Shown in pieces: positions 35,196-43,495 of a stretch of DNA of 64,000 nt (position 1 is the first letter of the stretch; every line of letters starts with the position of its first letter). Origin of the DNA: CAYMUC01 sp964471865 (GTDB lineage: Bacteria > Actinomycetota > Acidimicrobiia > Acidimicrobiales > Ilumatobacteraceae); assembly GCA_964471865.1 (NCBI GenBank), contig CAYYHU010000002.1, forward strand, positions 112,992-176,991. The letters are read 5' to 3'. The position numbers and the translations under genes were made by a program. The notes below the pieces were generated by a model, which worked only from the letters and a program-made list of their open reading frames with translations, was not told the origin of the DNA and searched no databases.

Positions 35196-35945
35196 ATGCC
35201 CAGTTTCGATCTCACAGGAAAAGTCGCCGTCGTCACCGGAGGCGGGCAAGGAATCGGCGAGGGCATCGCCCTTGCCTACGCCCGAGCCGGAGCCTCGGTC
35301 ATCGTGGCGGCGCGTCACACGGATCGAATCGAGAAGGTGGCCGCCGCCATCGCCGCTGAAGGTCATCGGGCCCTGGCGGTCACCACGGATGTGACCAGCA
35401 CCGCAGCACTCGAGAATCTGGCCGATACCGCAGTGCGCGAGTTCGGCGGGCTCGATGTCTGGGTCAACAATGCCGGCGGTTCCACAGTTCGCACTCCGCT
35501 ACGCGAGATCTCCGATGACGATTGGGAAGCCTGCCTGACGCTCAACCTCACCGCAGTGTGGAAGGCCTCGGTCATCGCTGCCGATCGGATGCGAGCAGGC
35601 GGATGCATCATCAACGTCACATCACCTGCGGCGACACGCGCCGTGCCGGGCAGCGGCCACTACTCAGCCGCCAAGGCCGGAGTCAATGCGTTGACCCTGA
35701 CCATGTCGGTCGAGTTGGCTCCCGATATCCGTGTCAACGGCATCGCACCCGGGTTCGTCCCCACCGAAGTGATGATGACGGCCTTGGACACCGACGTTCC
35801 CGCCCTCGAGAAGATGGCCCAGAGCCGAATTCCACTCAAGCGCCTCGGTACACCCGACGATATGGCGGGAGCCGCGCTCTATCTGGCGAGTGAAGCGGGC
35901 AGCTGGGTGACGGGACAGACCCTCACCGTCGCCGGCGGCCTCTGA
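35196..35945 (+). CDS. SDR-family oxidoreductase
   Basis: The 249-residue classical SDR has the cofactor motif TGGGQGIG, NNAGGSTVRTPL, a Ser in INVTSPAA and the catalytic YSAAK. It ends with the typical ASEAGSWVTGQTLTVAGGL. The Arg-His pair after strand 2 (AARHTDR) suggests NADP(H). GAGGAG upstream of the ATG is a good ribosome site. It lies 108 bp after the LLM gene. A weak 6-bp stem (GAGACC/GGTCTC) overlaps the stop codon and could help termination. The substrate is not known. Confidence 0.92.
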   Translation: MPSFDLTGKVAVVTGGGQGIGEGIALAYARAGASVIVAARHTDRIEKVAAAIAAEGHRALAVTTDVTSTAALENLADTAVREFGGLDVWVNNAGGSTVRTPLREISDDDWEACLTLNLTAVWKASVIAADRMRAGGCIINVTSPAATRAVPGSGHYSAAKAGVNALTLTMSVELAPDIRVNGIAPGFVPTEVMMTALDTDVPALEKMAQSRIPLKRLGTPDDMAGAALYLASEAGSWVTGQTLTVAGGL

Positions 35946-36007
35946 GACCTGCCCGAGCCCGGTCTCGCATCCTGTCGCTCCCTCGGGCCACCCGAGAGCG
36001 CTGGGCG

Positions 36008-36619
36008 CTACGGCACTCGCGACTGCGATGAGACCGCCGCCCAGATCAACTCGACAAGGTCTTCGGCGATCTCGCGCGAGCTTCGTTCTGGCGAGGAGAT
36101 CCACCACAACCCCACCACGTTGAGCATTCCTACGATGGCATGCGCCCATGTGCGTCGCCGCTCGGGATCGACATCGCGTGGTCCGAAACGGGCCAGTAGG
36201 CCCGTCAGAGGGTCTGCTGAACGACCCACGAGGGCCACGGTTCGAGCAACCACGTCGTCGCTTCCGACCTGGAGCAGATAACAAAAAACCTGTCGATGCT
36301 CGGCCAAGGTGTCCAGCACCGCGGTGCACACCTCGGTGAACTCGGCGCGACCCATCGTGTCTCGACCCTGGAGTACTCGACCGCCGGCAACGACGATCGA
36401 GCCAGCCAGACGCTCGGCGAGCGCATCCGCTAGTGCCGCCCGTCCCCCCACACGGTCATAGAGCACGGGCTTGGTGACGCCGGCTTCCGCAGCGATCACG
36501 TCCATCGAGACCGACGCGCCCTCGCGCCGCAATGCCCTTTCGGCAGCATCGAGCATCTCGTCGCGCTCGACGAGGCGACCGCCGCCGACAGGCCGCCCCG
36601 GACGACGTCGAGAGGTCAT
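36008..36619 (-). CDS. TetR-family transcriptional regulator
   Basis: The 203-residue repressor has an N-terminal helix-turn-helix of the TetR type (MLDAAERALRREGASVSMDVIAAEAGVTKPVLYDRVGG, split by the turn at AAEAGV) after a basic arm. The C-terminal ligand/dimerisation domain has the acyl-family pattern around FTEVCTAVLDTL and TWAHAIVGML. Its ATG overlaps the stop of the Nudix gene by ATGA, so the two form an operon. It faces the SDR gene tail-to-tail; the regulated target is not evident. Confidence 0.9.
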   Translation of the reverse strand: MTSRRRPGRPVGGGRLVERDEMLDAAERALRREGASVSMDVIAAEAGVTKPVLYDRVGGRAALADALAERLAGSIVVAGGRVLQGRDTMGRAEFTEVCTAVLDTLAEHRQVFCYLLQVGSDDVVARTVALVGRSADPLTGLLARFGPRDVDPERRRTWAHAIVGMLNVVGLWWISSPERSSREIAEDLVELIWAAVSSQSRVP

Positions 36620-37380
36620 CGCGCGACCTGCGTCGCCCCGGTCCACGGGTCACCGTCGAGGTGCCATCGGCCCGTTCCCATCACGACACGATGTCGGGCC
36701 CCCACAGCCTCGAGATCACCCGACTCGTACGCGACGTCGCCATGCCACAACGCGACTCGATCAGGTGCCCGATGGTGGAGTCGAGTCGCATATCGAGGTG
36801 GCGTGCGCGCCCCAGCGCGTTCGAGCAGATCGTCGGCCCCTTCACAGGTCGCGACTGCGGCCAGAGTCATCCATGTGGGGATGGCGAACTCCATGGATCC
36901 CTCGGCGGCCCGATCGAGAGCTTCATGAGCCGGGAGCCAACACGACTCGACGATTTCAGCATCGTCGGTGTGAAGGACCGGATTCCCCGCCATCGCCGTC
37001 GCGAAGAACCAGGTCGCAAAACGCTTGGGGGCTTCAGGCGGTGGGGTCCAATGCGACAGCGGCACCAGGTTCTCGACAGCAAGTTCGATACCGAACTCCT
37101 CGGTGGTCTCGCGCACCGCAGCATGCGCCGACCGTTGCCGGGCCTGATCGATACTCTCGAGGGCGTCACCCGATGATCCAGGCGCAACCGACCCACCGTG
37201 GATCTGATCCTCGGATTCGACCCGGCCACCGGGAAAGACCCACAGGCCGCCGAAGCTCTGACGGGCCGGGCGCCGCCCGAGCAGCACTTCGGTTCCGAGG
37301 TTCGACATCCGCAACACCACCACCGTGGCGGCCTCGATCAGACCGGTTCCAGGGTGGTTGTGGGGCGAGTCACCGGGCAT
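36616..37380 (-). CDS. Nudix hydrolase
   Basis: The 254-residue Nudix protein has FGGLWVFPGGRVE and REtxEExG in HAAVRETTEEFGIEL, the metal-binding Nudix box. About 35 residues (roughly ESEDQIHGGSVAPG to RSAHA) are inserted between the Gly and the Arg-Glu part, as in the NUDT8/NUDT19-like acyl-CoA or CoA diphosphatase branch. The substrate is not determined. The ATG has TAGGGT 7 nt upstream and no ribosome site. It is the first gene of a Nudix-TetR operon, divergent from the PEP-utilizing enzyme gene. Confidence 0.87.
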   Translation of the reverse strand: MPGDSPHNHPGTGLIEAATVVVLRMSNLGTEVLLGRRPARQSFGGLWVFPGGRVESEDQIHGGSVAPGSSGDALESIDQARQRSAHAAVRETTEEFGIELAVENLVPLSHWTPPPEAPKRFATWFFATAMAGNPVLHTDDAEIVESCWLPAHEALDRAAEGSMEFAIPTWMTLAAVATCEGADDLLERAGARTPPRYATRLHHRAPDRVALWHGDVAYESGDLEAVGARHRVVMGTGRWHLDGDPWTGATQVAR

Positions 37381-37387
37381 CGAGCGG

Positions 37388-37393
37388 ACCCTA
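37388..37393 (-). promoter_or_regulatory. Putative -10 element of Nudix-tetR operon
   Basis: TAGGGT on the minus strand lies 7 nt before the Nudix ATG with no ribosome site, consistent with leaderless expression. Confidence 0.5.
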
Positions 37394-37529
37394 CCCAAGG
37401 CCTGGGACCGGGAAAGAGGCTGACCGTTGCACCCCGGGCAACGCGACCGCAGCATCCGGATTCGATTGATACCCACCGATAGGGTGTGACCTCTGACACC
37501 GCTACGGAACGACCGGAGGATCCAACACC

Positions 37530-39269
37530 GTGAGCACTTCGACCTGGTTCGGCGATTCGACCCTTTCATCGCGCTATCCCGCCTGGACCCGAGGTAACGC
37601 AGCTGATGTGTTTCCGGACCCCTTCAGTCCCCTCGGACAGGACCTGGTCCTGCGTCAGGGCATGTGTCGCGGTCTGCGCGACGCCTATATCGGAATCGGA
37701 GTCCTCGATTGGGACGAATTCGATGAGCCCGAACTGCCCGATCTTTTCAAGACCTTCGGCGGCTACCCCTACAACCCGCTCACTCTGACTCGGATCCTGG
37801 GAGCCCGTATGCCCGGCGCCAGCCCCGAGATGATCGACAAGGCGTTCTTCGACGAGCACGCCGACGTTCCCCCCTATGAAGCTCAGCCCTGGCACGACTC
37901 CGAGATCCATGCCGCACGACTCGGCGAGTCGATGGGTTGGGCGATGTCGGTGCAGGATCTGCCCGAACTCGTGGCCGATCGCGACCTCGCCCGATCGCTA
38001 CGCGAAACCCGCCCTGATCTTGACGGCCTCACCGATGCGGCCCTCATCGCCCGGGCCAAGATGATGGTGCCCCTCATCCAGCAGGTGTTCGAGAACGCCA
38101 TGCGTATCTCGTCGCTCGCGTCACTCGGACCGGGAGCTCTCGGCGCGATCTGCGAGGGACTTGGTGATCCGTCAATGTCGATTCGCCTCCTTGCCGGCAT
38201 CGAAGTCGACTCGGCAGCTCCGTCGCATGCCATGTGGGATCTGGGACGCCAGGCCGCGCAGAGTCCCACCGTCAGCGCGGCGTTCGACCAGGGACCCGAT
38301 CGAGTTCTCGAGAGGCTGGCAGCCGACACCTTGAGCGATGCCAGCGAGTTTCTCGATCGCTTCGAGACGTTCCTCTTCGAGTACGGGGCACGCGCCCAGA
38401 ACGAGTACGACGTCATTTCTCAGGCCTGGGAGCTCCGCCCTCGTATCGCGCTCGCCGCCATCGATCTCATGCGTCGCTCATCGCCTGATCAGGCCCCTTC
38501 ACGGCGCCATGATGCTTCGGTCGCCGAACGAGATCGTCTCGTGGCCGAGATCCGCGAGCGTCTCAGTGATGACGCCGAAACTCTCGCCATGTTCAGTGCC
38601 GCATTGACCTCGGCGCAGGTGTTCCTCGCTGGTCGCGAACGAGCCAAGACCAACGTGGTCATGGTGATCCACGAGATGCGCATGGCGCTGTGGACGTTGG
38701 CTCGTCGGTGGGTGGCCGCAGGCCATCTCACCGATCCCCGCCACCTCTTCATGCTCCATATCGCCGAGGTCGACCGTATGCGCTTCGAACCCGCAACGAT
38801 GGCGGCGGTTGCCGCGCAGCGCTGGTCGCAATATGAAACCCTGTTCGATCTCGAACCGCTCTTCGTGGTGAACGGTCGAGTCCCCACCCTCGATGAACTC
38901 CCCCGTCGCGCCGGTACCGAGTCCGTGGTGGTGTCAGTGGGTGATGTCCTCACCGGCGCAGCCGGATCGGGGGGCGCAGCCACTGGCCGCGCCCGCGTGG
39001 TTCTCGACGCTGCCGATCCAGTCGGTCTCGAACCTGGCGACATCCTGATCGCCCCGCAGACCGATCCCTCCTGGGTGCCGTTGTTCGTCCCGGCGGCTGG
39101 AGTCGTGGTCAACGTGGGGGCCATGGGCAGCCACGCGATGATCGTGTCTCGAGAACTCGGTATTCCATGTGTGGCCTCGGTTGCCGACGCCACGAAGAAG
39201 ATCCCCGACGGCGCGACCATCACCGTGGACGGATCGACAGGCACAGTCACCGTGGTCGCGCTCCCCTAA
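37530..39269 (+). CDS. PEP-utilizing enzyme mobile-domain protein
   Basis: The 579-residue protein ends in a swivelling phosphohistidine domain of the PEP-utilizing enzyme mobile family: VLDAADPVGLEPGDILIAPQTDPSW and the catalytic His in MGSHAMIVSRELGIPCVAS. The N-terminal 450 residues are mostly helical and resemble the middle part of rifampin phosphotransferase or phosphoenolpyruvate synthase. No ATP-grasp domain is present, so it cannot phosphorylate the His on its own in the usual way. GGAGGA before the GTG start is an ideal ribosome site. It could act with a separate ATP-grasp partner or have a non-catalytic role. Confidence 0.8.
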   Translation: MSTSTWFGDSTLSSRYPAWTRGNAADVFPDPFSPLGQDLVLRQGMCRGLRDAYIGIGVLDWDEFDEPELPDLFKTFGGYPYNPLTLTRILGARMPGASPEMIDKAFFDEHADVPPYEAQPWHDSEIHAARLGESMGWAMSVQDLPELVADRDLARSLRETRPDLDGLTDAALIARAKMMVPLIQQVFENAMRISSLASLGPGALGAICEGLGDPSMSIRLLAGIEVDSAAPSHAMWDLGRQAAQSPTVSAAFDQGPDRVLERLAADTLSDASEFLDRFETFLFEYGARAQNEYDVISQAWELRPRIALAAIDLMRRSSPDQAPSRRHDASVAERDRLVAEIRERLSDDAETLAMFSAALTSAQVFLAGRERAKTNVVMVIHEMRMALWTLARRWVAAGHLTDPRHLFMLHIAEVDRMRFEPATMAAVAAQRWSQYETLFDLEPLFVVNGRVPTLDELPRRAGTESVVVSVGDVLTGAAGSGGAATGRARVVLDAADPVGLEPGDILIAPQTDPSWVPLFVPAAGVVVNVGAMGSHAMIVSRELGIPCVASVADATKKIPDGATITVDGSTGTVTVVALP

Positions 39270-39287
39270 GCGCGTTCATGGTTCCTC

Positions 39288-39710
39288 CAGGCGATACCGG
39301 GAATCGACGCCGGCACCCACTCGATCTGGCTCGCCGCCGAGACCGTGGCGTCGCGTCGATCATGGCGACGTCGACAGAGTGAAGACCGACTTCTCATGGG
39401 GTCAGGCTGGCAAGGTTCCCACGATCTGATCGCCACCCAAGCCGATGGGATGCCGATCCACCCGCAGGTGCTGTCCCGAGATTCAGGGCGATCCTCAAAG
39501 GCCCACGACCTGCCCCAGATCCGATTCCACGACGTTCGCCACAGCTACGCAACCGCGGCGCTGGCCGACGGCATCCCCGTCAAGGTGTTGTGGGAACGCC
39601 TTGGTCATGCCGAGATCGGGGCGACGCTGCGGTCGGACGCGCACGCCCTCGAGGGCGATGATCACAAGGCCGCAGAACTCTCCGCAGCATTCAGCCACGG
39701 AAAAGTGTGA
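39288..39710 (+). pseudogene. Decayed tyrosine recombinase (integrase) C-terminal fragment
   Basis: The frame carries only the C-terminal catalytic core of a phage-type integrase. ETVASRRSWRRRQSEDRLL and DLIATQADGMPIHP correspond to the usual region before box I. IRFHDVRHSYATAAL holds the HxxR box and ERLGHAEIGATL the distal His. The stretch TLRSDAH stands where TLDTYSH is expected, so the nucleophilic Tyr is replaced by Asp (TAC to GAC would need one change). The N-terminal domains are missing; the match fades just after the PEP-enzyme gene and no start codon fits. It ends 52 bp from a tRNA-Cys gene, a classic integration target, so it is probably a relic of an integrated element. Confidence 0.8.
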
Positions 39711-39723
39711 CCACGGTGCGACC

Positions 39724-39758
39724 AAAACCCCAGGCCAGCGTCTCTGACCTGGGGTTTT
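39724..39758. terminator. Bidirectional intrinsic terminator
   Basis: AAAACCCCAGG and CCTGGGGTTTT form a perfect 11-bp stem around 13 nt. Read on the minus strand it ends the tRNA-Cys transcript with TTTT; on the plus strand it ends the recombinase remnant. Confidence 0.75.
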
Positions 39759-39762
39759 ATCG

Positions 39763-39834
39763 AGGCGACGCCGGGAATCGAACCCGGGTACAAGGCTTTG
39801 CAGGCCCTTGCCTAAGCCACTCGGCCACGTCGCC
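39763..39834 (-). tRNA. tRNA-Cys (anticodon GCA)
   Basis: The minus strand folds as a cloverleaf. The acceptor stem is GGCGACG with CGTCGCC, the D-arm region is GCCGAGTGGC, the anticodon loop is CTGCAAA and the T-arm is CCGGGTTCGATTCCCGG. The discriminator base is U, as usual for tRNA-Cys. CCA is not encoded. A terminator follows immediately. Confidence 0.96.
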
Positions 39835-39909
39835 ACCGTCGTTCGGACCAGCCGTCCGACGGAGCCGTCACCCTAGCGGATGCAGAGTTCGCCTCCACGT
39901 CCGTCCCGG

Positions 39910-41199
39910 ATGCAAACTCCCCTGATGCTGAGCACCCTGCGAGCGCGTCGTCGACTCATCCCCATAGCGCTGCTGGTCGCTGCTAGTGCCTGTGGAGCAT
40001 CGGACCCCGAACCAGCATCCGACACGACAACAACCTCGACCACGGCCCCACCCACGAGTCCCGCATCGACGAGTTCTACATCGACGACCACCGAGAGTCC
40101 TGCGGTGACGACGACTCCCACCACGCTTGCACCCTCGACCACGAGCGAACCTGAATCCCCCGATCTCAGCGATCCACGGGCGTACGCCGAGGCGGGTCCC
40201 CATCCCGTGGGAGTGATGACGCTTCAACTCGACAAGGGCCCCGCCGTCGAGATCTGGTACCCAGCCATCGAGGGCAGCTCAGGAACCGACAGTTACGACA
40301 TCCGTGACTTCGTTCCTGAGGCCATCCGGTCACTCCTCACCGGAGAAGTCGATGCCGGTGCCACCATCGCTGCGGCTCGAGAGGCCGAACTCGCGCCCTC
40401 GCCGGACGGCCACCCCGTGGTGTTGTTCAGTCATGGCTTCACCGGCGTCCGCGTTCAGTCGACCTTTCTCACCTCCCATCTGGCGTCCTGGGGGTTCGTC
40501 GTGGCGGCTCCCGATCACCCGTCGCGCGACCTCGCAGGGGTTCTGGGAGGTACCGCGTCGGGAGATCGCGAGGACGCCGTGGACGACCTGCTGGCGACCC
40601 TCGACCTGCTCACCGAACTCGACGCTGCGTCGTCGGGTCTCCTCGCCGGAGGCCTCGACCTGAACGCCGTCACGGCTGTGGGACATTCGGCCGGCGGAGC
40701 CACCGTCCTGGGCGCCGCCCGAGACGAACGAATCATCGGCTATGTCTCCCTCGCATCGGGCTACCTCTCGGGCGGTTCGCCGCCCGATGTCCCGTCGTTC
40801 TTCATCGCCGGATCCCTCGATGGCGTCGTCGATCCCGATACCGCCACCCGGGCGACGTTCGAGTCGGTTCCCGAACCCTCGACGTTGTGGATCATCGACG
40901 GTGCGGGACACAACGCCTTCGATGACTTCTGTACCTTCGGCGGTGGAACCGGGATCATCGGGGTTGCCGAGGCATCAGGACTCGGGTTGTTGCTGGACGC
41001 CCAACCCGAACTGCGAACGCTGGGCGAGGACGGATGCGTACCTCCGGCCGTTGACGTCACCATCACGTTCCCGCTGATCAACCACGGTGTGACCGCCTGG
41101 CTTCGTGTCGCCAGCGGTCTCGACGACACTCCCATCGGTCTGGGACCGTCGGTGTCCGAGGTCTACGGGGTGGCCGTCGAGGTCGACACCCGACCCTGA
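39910..41199 (+). CDS. Alpha/beta-hydrolase lipoprotein (chlorophyllase/PAF-acetylhydrolase-like)
   Basis: The exported esterase-like protein has 429 residues from this start. The lipobox ASAC gives C28. A long Ser/Thr/Pro linker (to about residue 90) separates it from the catalytic domain. The oxyanion-region motif FSHGFTGVR, the nucleophile elbow GHSAGGATV, the Asp in AGSLDGVVD and the His in DGAGHNAF make a full triad. The fold matches chlorophyllase or platelet-activating-factor acetylhydrolase-like hydrolases; the substrate is unknown. ATGs at 39880 and 39925 are also in frame and none has a clear ribosome site. The 3' end overlaps the convergent regulator gene by 37 bp. Confidence 0.85.
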   Translation: MQTPLMLSTLRARRRLIPIALLVAASACGASDPEPASDTTTTSTTAPPTSPASTSSTSTTTESPAVTTTPTTLAPSTTSEPESPDLSDPRAYAEAGPHPVGVMTLQLDKGPAVEIWYPAIEGSSGTDSYDIRDFVPEAIRSLLTGEVDAGATIAAAREAELAPSPDGHPVVLFSHGFTGVRVQSTFLTSHLASWGFVVAAPDHPSRDLAGVLGGTASGDREDAVDDLLATLDLLTELDAASSGLLAGGLDLNAVTAVGHSAGGATVLGAARDERIIGYVSLASGYLSGGSPPDVPSFFIAGSLDGVVDPDTATRATFESVPEPSTLWIIDGAGHNAFDDFCTFGGGTGIIGVAEASGLGLLLDAQPELRTLGEDGCVPPAVDVTITFPLINHGVTAWLRVASGLDDTPIGLGPSVSEVYGVAVEVDTRP

Positions 41200-41921
41200 T
41201 CCGGGGTTCCGGGTCGCAGGACGTACCCGACACCGCGCACCGTGTGCACCAGGCGTGGACCTGCGGCTTCGAGTTTTCGCCTGAGGGCACTGACCTGACC
41301 TTCGACCACGTTGACGTCATAGTCGTCATACCCCCACACGGCCGTGAGCAGCTGACGTTTGGTCAGGACGTGGCGAGGATGGCGAGCGAAAGTAGTCAAG
41401 AGCCGGAACTCGGTGGCGGTGAGACCGATCAGCTCACCGGCGCGCCGCACGAGGTGCTCGTCGAGATCGATCACGACGTCATCGACGACCAGGCGTCCGC
41501 GGCGCCGTAATCGCACCAAGGCAGAATCGACTCGAGCGGCGATCTCCACAGGATCGTCCTCGAGACCACCCACATCGTCGAAACCCGCCGCCAGAGCAGC
41601 CGCCCGGGCCAGGGGCCCACCCATCACGAGCGCGATGAGGCCGACCCCGGTCACGTCGCCGAGCTGCTCGAGCGCAGCGAGGGGATCTCGAAACACCGAC
41701 ATCACGACGACATCGGGTCCCATCTCGGCCACGATCGCCCCCGGATCGCCTCCAGCGGTATCCCCGAGAACGAGCAAGCCTCCCGCCCCAAGACGTGAAC
41801 ACACCCGTCGACGCACGACGGCATCGTCCACGAGCACCAGGACCCGCTGAGCCCTGGCACCATCAGGGCTCGTCACGCCCGACTGGCCGTCATCATGTTG
41901 CCGAGCGCCGCCGCCGTTCAC
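41163..41921 (-). CDS. OmpR-type transcriptional regulator with degenerate receiver domain
   Basis: The 252-residue regulator has a normal C-terminal winged helix (LIGLTATEFRLLTTFARHP, the recognition helix in NVVEGQVSALRRKLE, and HTVRGVGYVLRP). The receiver-like N-terminal domain keeps the fold pattern and the DD pair in VLVLVDDAVVRRR. At the phosphoacceptor position the sequence reads DVVVMSVF, so Ser (about S75) replaces Asp, and the conserved Lys is absent. It should be phosphorylation-independent. The GTG start is chosen because TAACGT lies 8 nt upstream; a GTG at 41876 is an alternative. It is divergent from the polysaccharide operon and no kinase gene is adjacent. Confidence 0.85.
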   Translation of the reverse strand: MNGGGARQHDDGQSGVTSPDGARAQRVLVLVDDAVVRRRVCSRLGAGGLLVLGDTAGGDPGAIVAEMGPDVVVMSVFRDPLAALEQLGDVTGVGLIALVMGGPLARAAALAAGFDDVGGLEDDPVEIAARVDSALVRLRRRGRLVVDDVVIDLDEHLVRRAGELIGLTATEFRLLTTFARHPRHVLTKRQLLTAVWGYDDYDVNVVEGQVSALRRKLEAAGPRLVHTVRGVGYVLRPGTPDQGRVSTSTATP

Positions 41922-41929
41922 GTTGCAGG

Positions 41930-41935
41930 ACGTTA
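41930..41935 (-). promoter_or_regulatory. Putative -10 element of the atypical regulator gene
   Basis: TAACGT on the minus strand lies 8 nt before the GTG start. It sits in the region shared with the divergent polysaccharide operon. Confidence 0.45.
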
Positions 41936-42103
41936 CGAACCGGTCCCCGTGGCCCTCCACGGCGCGTAGTCGCTCCCGCGTCGGGTCCAATGCCGTGGTC
42001 CCGTGAGGAACTCATCGGTCAGCAACTCCACAGCGAACTCGCAGTCGGTCCTCAGTGTTCTCGCGCATCGTGAGTGATGTCGACGAGCACCGAAGGAGGC
42101 GAC

Positions 42104-43495
42104 ATGACCGATCCGATCCTGACACCGGCCCGTGACGTCTCGCGGATCCCCTGGCTCAGCCTCGGCGATCTCGTCGTCATCGTCGGCATCTGGACACCCG
42201 CACTGCTGCTCGACGGTCTGACTCCAGAACTGATTGCGCTCGGGGTGACGACCCACATGGTCCTCATGACGAGTTCAGGCGTCTCCTGGCGCCTTGCGGC
42301 CAGTCTCGACAGCATCAACCGCCGTCGCATGGTGGACGCGGCGCTCTGGACGACCTTGGTGCTGTTCATCGTGGCGAGCTGGGCCCACGACGTCACGAAC
42401 CGCACGGCGGCGGCGCTGGTCCTGGGAGCTACGGGCTCAGTCGTCGCCATGATCGTCTGGCGTCACATGGCACAGCGACTGCGGCCCGTAAGGGGACCAG
42501 ATCGCGATCCCGAACCCGTTTTGCTCGTCGGCGATCACCGCGAAGCCCATGAACTCCTCGATCTCGTCGAAGCCCACCCCGAGACGCGATGGCGAGTGGT
42601 GGGATGGGTCGACGGATCCGATGAAGACCCCATTCCGCGAGCCGCGCGACGACTCGGCGCCTCCACAGTGCTCGTCGCCCCCTCCGCCCTACGTCGCGAC
42701 CACGTCGCGGCATCGTTGACCGAGCTACGAGACCGAGGGATCCGAGTTCATCTCGATACGGGTCTTCGAGGATGCGATCGCCGACGCGTGAGTCTGTCGC
42801 GGCTGGGAACCGAACCCATGCTGGTGCTCGAGCCTCGTCGTCTCGCCAGGGTCCAACGCGCGCTCAAACGCGCTCTCGACATCGTCGTTGCCTTCCTCGC
42901 TCTGGTGGTGAGCGCTCCGATCCTGCTCTTAGCGGCTGTGGCGATCAGGATCGAGGACCGCGGCCCGGTGCTGTTTCGCCAACGTCGGGTTGGTCGCCAC
43001 GGCATTCCGTTCGCCCTCGCGAAACTCCGCACGATGCAGGTCGGCGCCGAGGACCGCCTCGACGAGATCGCGCATCTCAATGAACGCCGTGACGGTCCTT
43101 TGTTCAAGGTGGACCACGATCCTCGCGTCACCCGCGTCGGTCGGCTTCTTCGAGCGACGAGCATCGACGAACTCCCGCAGTTGTGGCACGTCCTTCGAGG
43201 TGAGATGAGCTTGGTCGGGCCTCGTCCGGCACTGCCCGAAGAGGTTCGGCACTTCGATGACCGACTCCTCGCCCGACACCGTGTCCGTCCCGGAGTCACC
43301 GGGGTCTGGCAGGTCCATCACCGTGACGACGCCTCCTTTGACACCTATCGGCGCTCGGATCTGTTCTACCTCGCCAACTGGTCGATGGGCCTCGACCTCG
43401 GAATCCTCGCTCGCACCATTCCCACGGTGATGGGTCGCGGCTGGCGCAGCCTGCGTCACCGACCCGCTCCTACCCCCGAGCCCGTCGCGTCATGA
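42104..43495 (+). CDS. Polyprenyl-phosphate sugar-1-phosphate transferase (bacterial sugar transferase)
   Basis: The 463-residue enzyme should start glycan assembly by moving a sugar-1-phosphate onto undecaprenyl phosphate at the membrane. Four hydrophobic segments lie in the first 125 residues, then a CoA-binding-like soluble region, then one more membrane helix (LDIVVAFLALVVSAPILLLAA). The catalytic domain has GPVLFRQRRVGRHG, KLRTM, TRVGRLLRATSIDELPQL, GEMSLVGPRPALP and RPGVTGVWQV. An AAGGAGG site precedes the ATG. It is the first gene of the polysaccharide operon and overlaps the next gene by ATGA. Confidence 0.93.
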   Translation: MTDPILTPARDVSRIPWLSLGDLVVIVGIWTPALLLDGLTPELIALGVTTHMVLMTSSGVSWRLAASLDSINRRRMVDAALWTTLVLFIVASWAHDVTNRTAAALVLGATGSVVAMIVWRHMAQRLRPVRGPDRDPEPVLLVGDHREAHELLDLVEAHPETRWRVVGWVDGSDEDPIPRAARRLGASTVLVAPSALRRDHVAASLTELRDRGIRVHLDTGLRGCDRRRVSLSRLGTEPMLVLEPRRLARVQRALKRALDIVVAFLALVVSAPILLLAAVAIRIEDRGPVLFRQRRVGRHGIPFALAKLRTMQVGAEDRLDEIAHLNERRDGPLFKVDHDPRVTRVGRLLRATSIDELPQLWHVLRGEMSLVGPRPALPEEVRHFDDRLLARHRVRPGVTGVWQVHHRDDASFDTYRRSDLFYLANWSMGLDLGILARTIPTVMGRGWRSLRHRPAPTPEPVAS

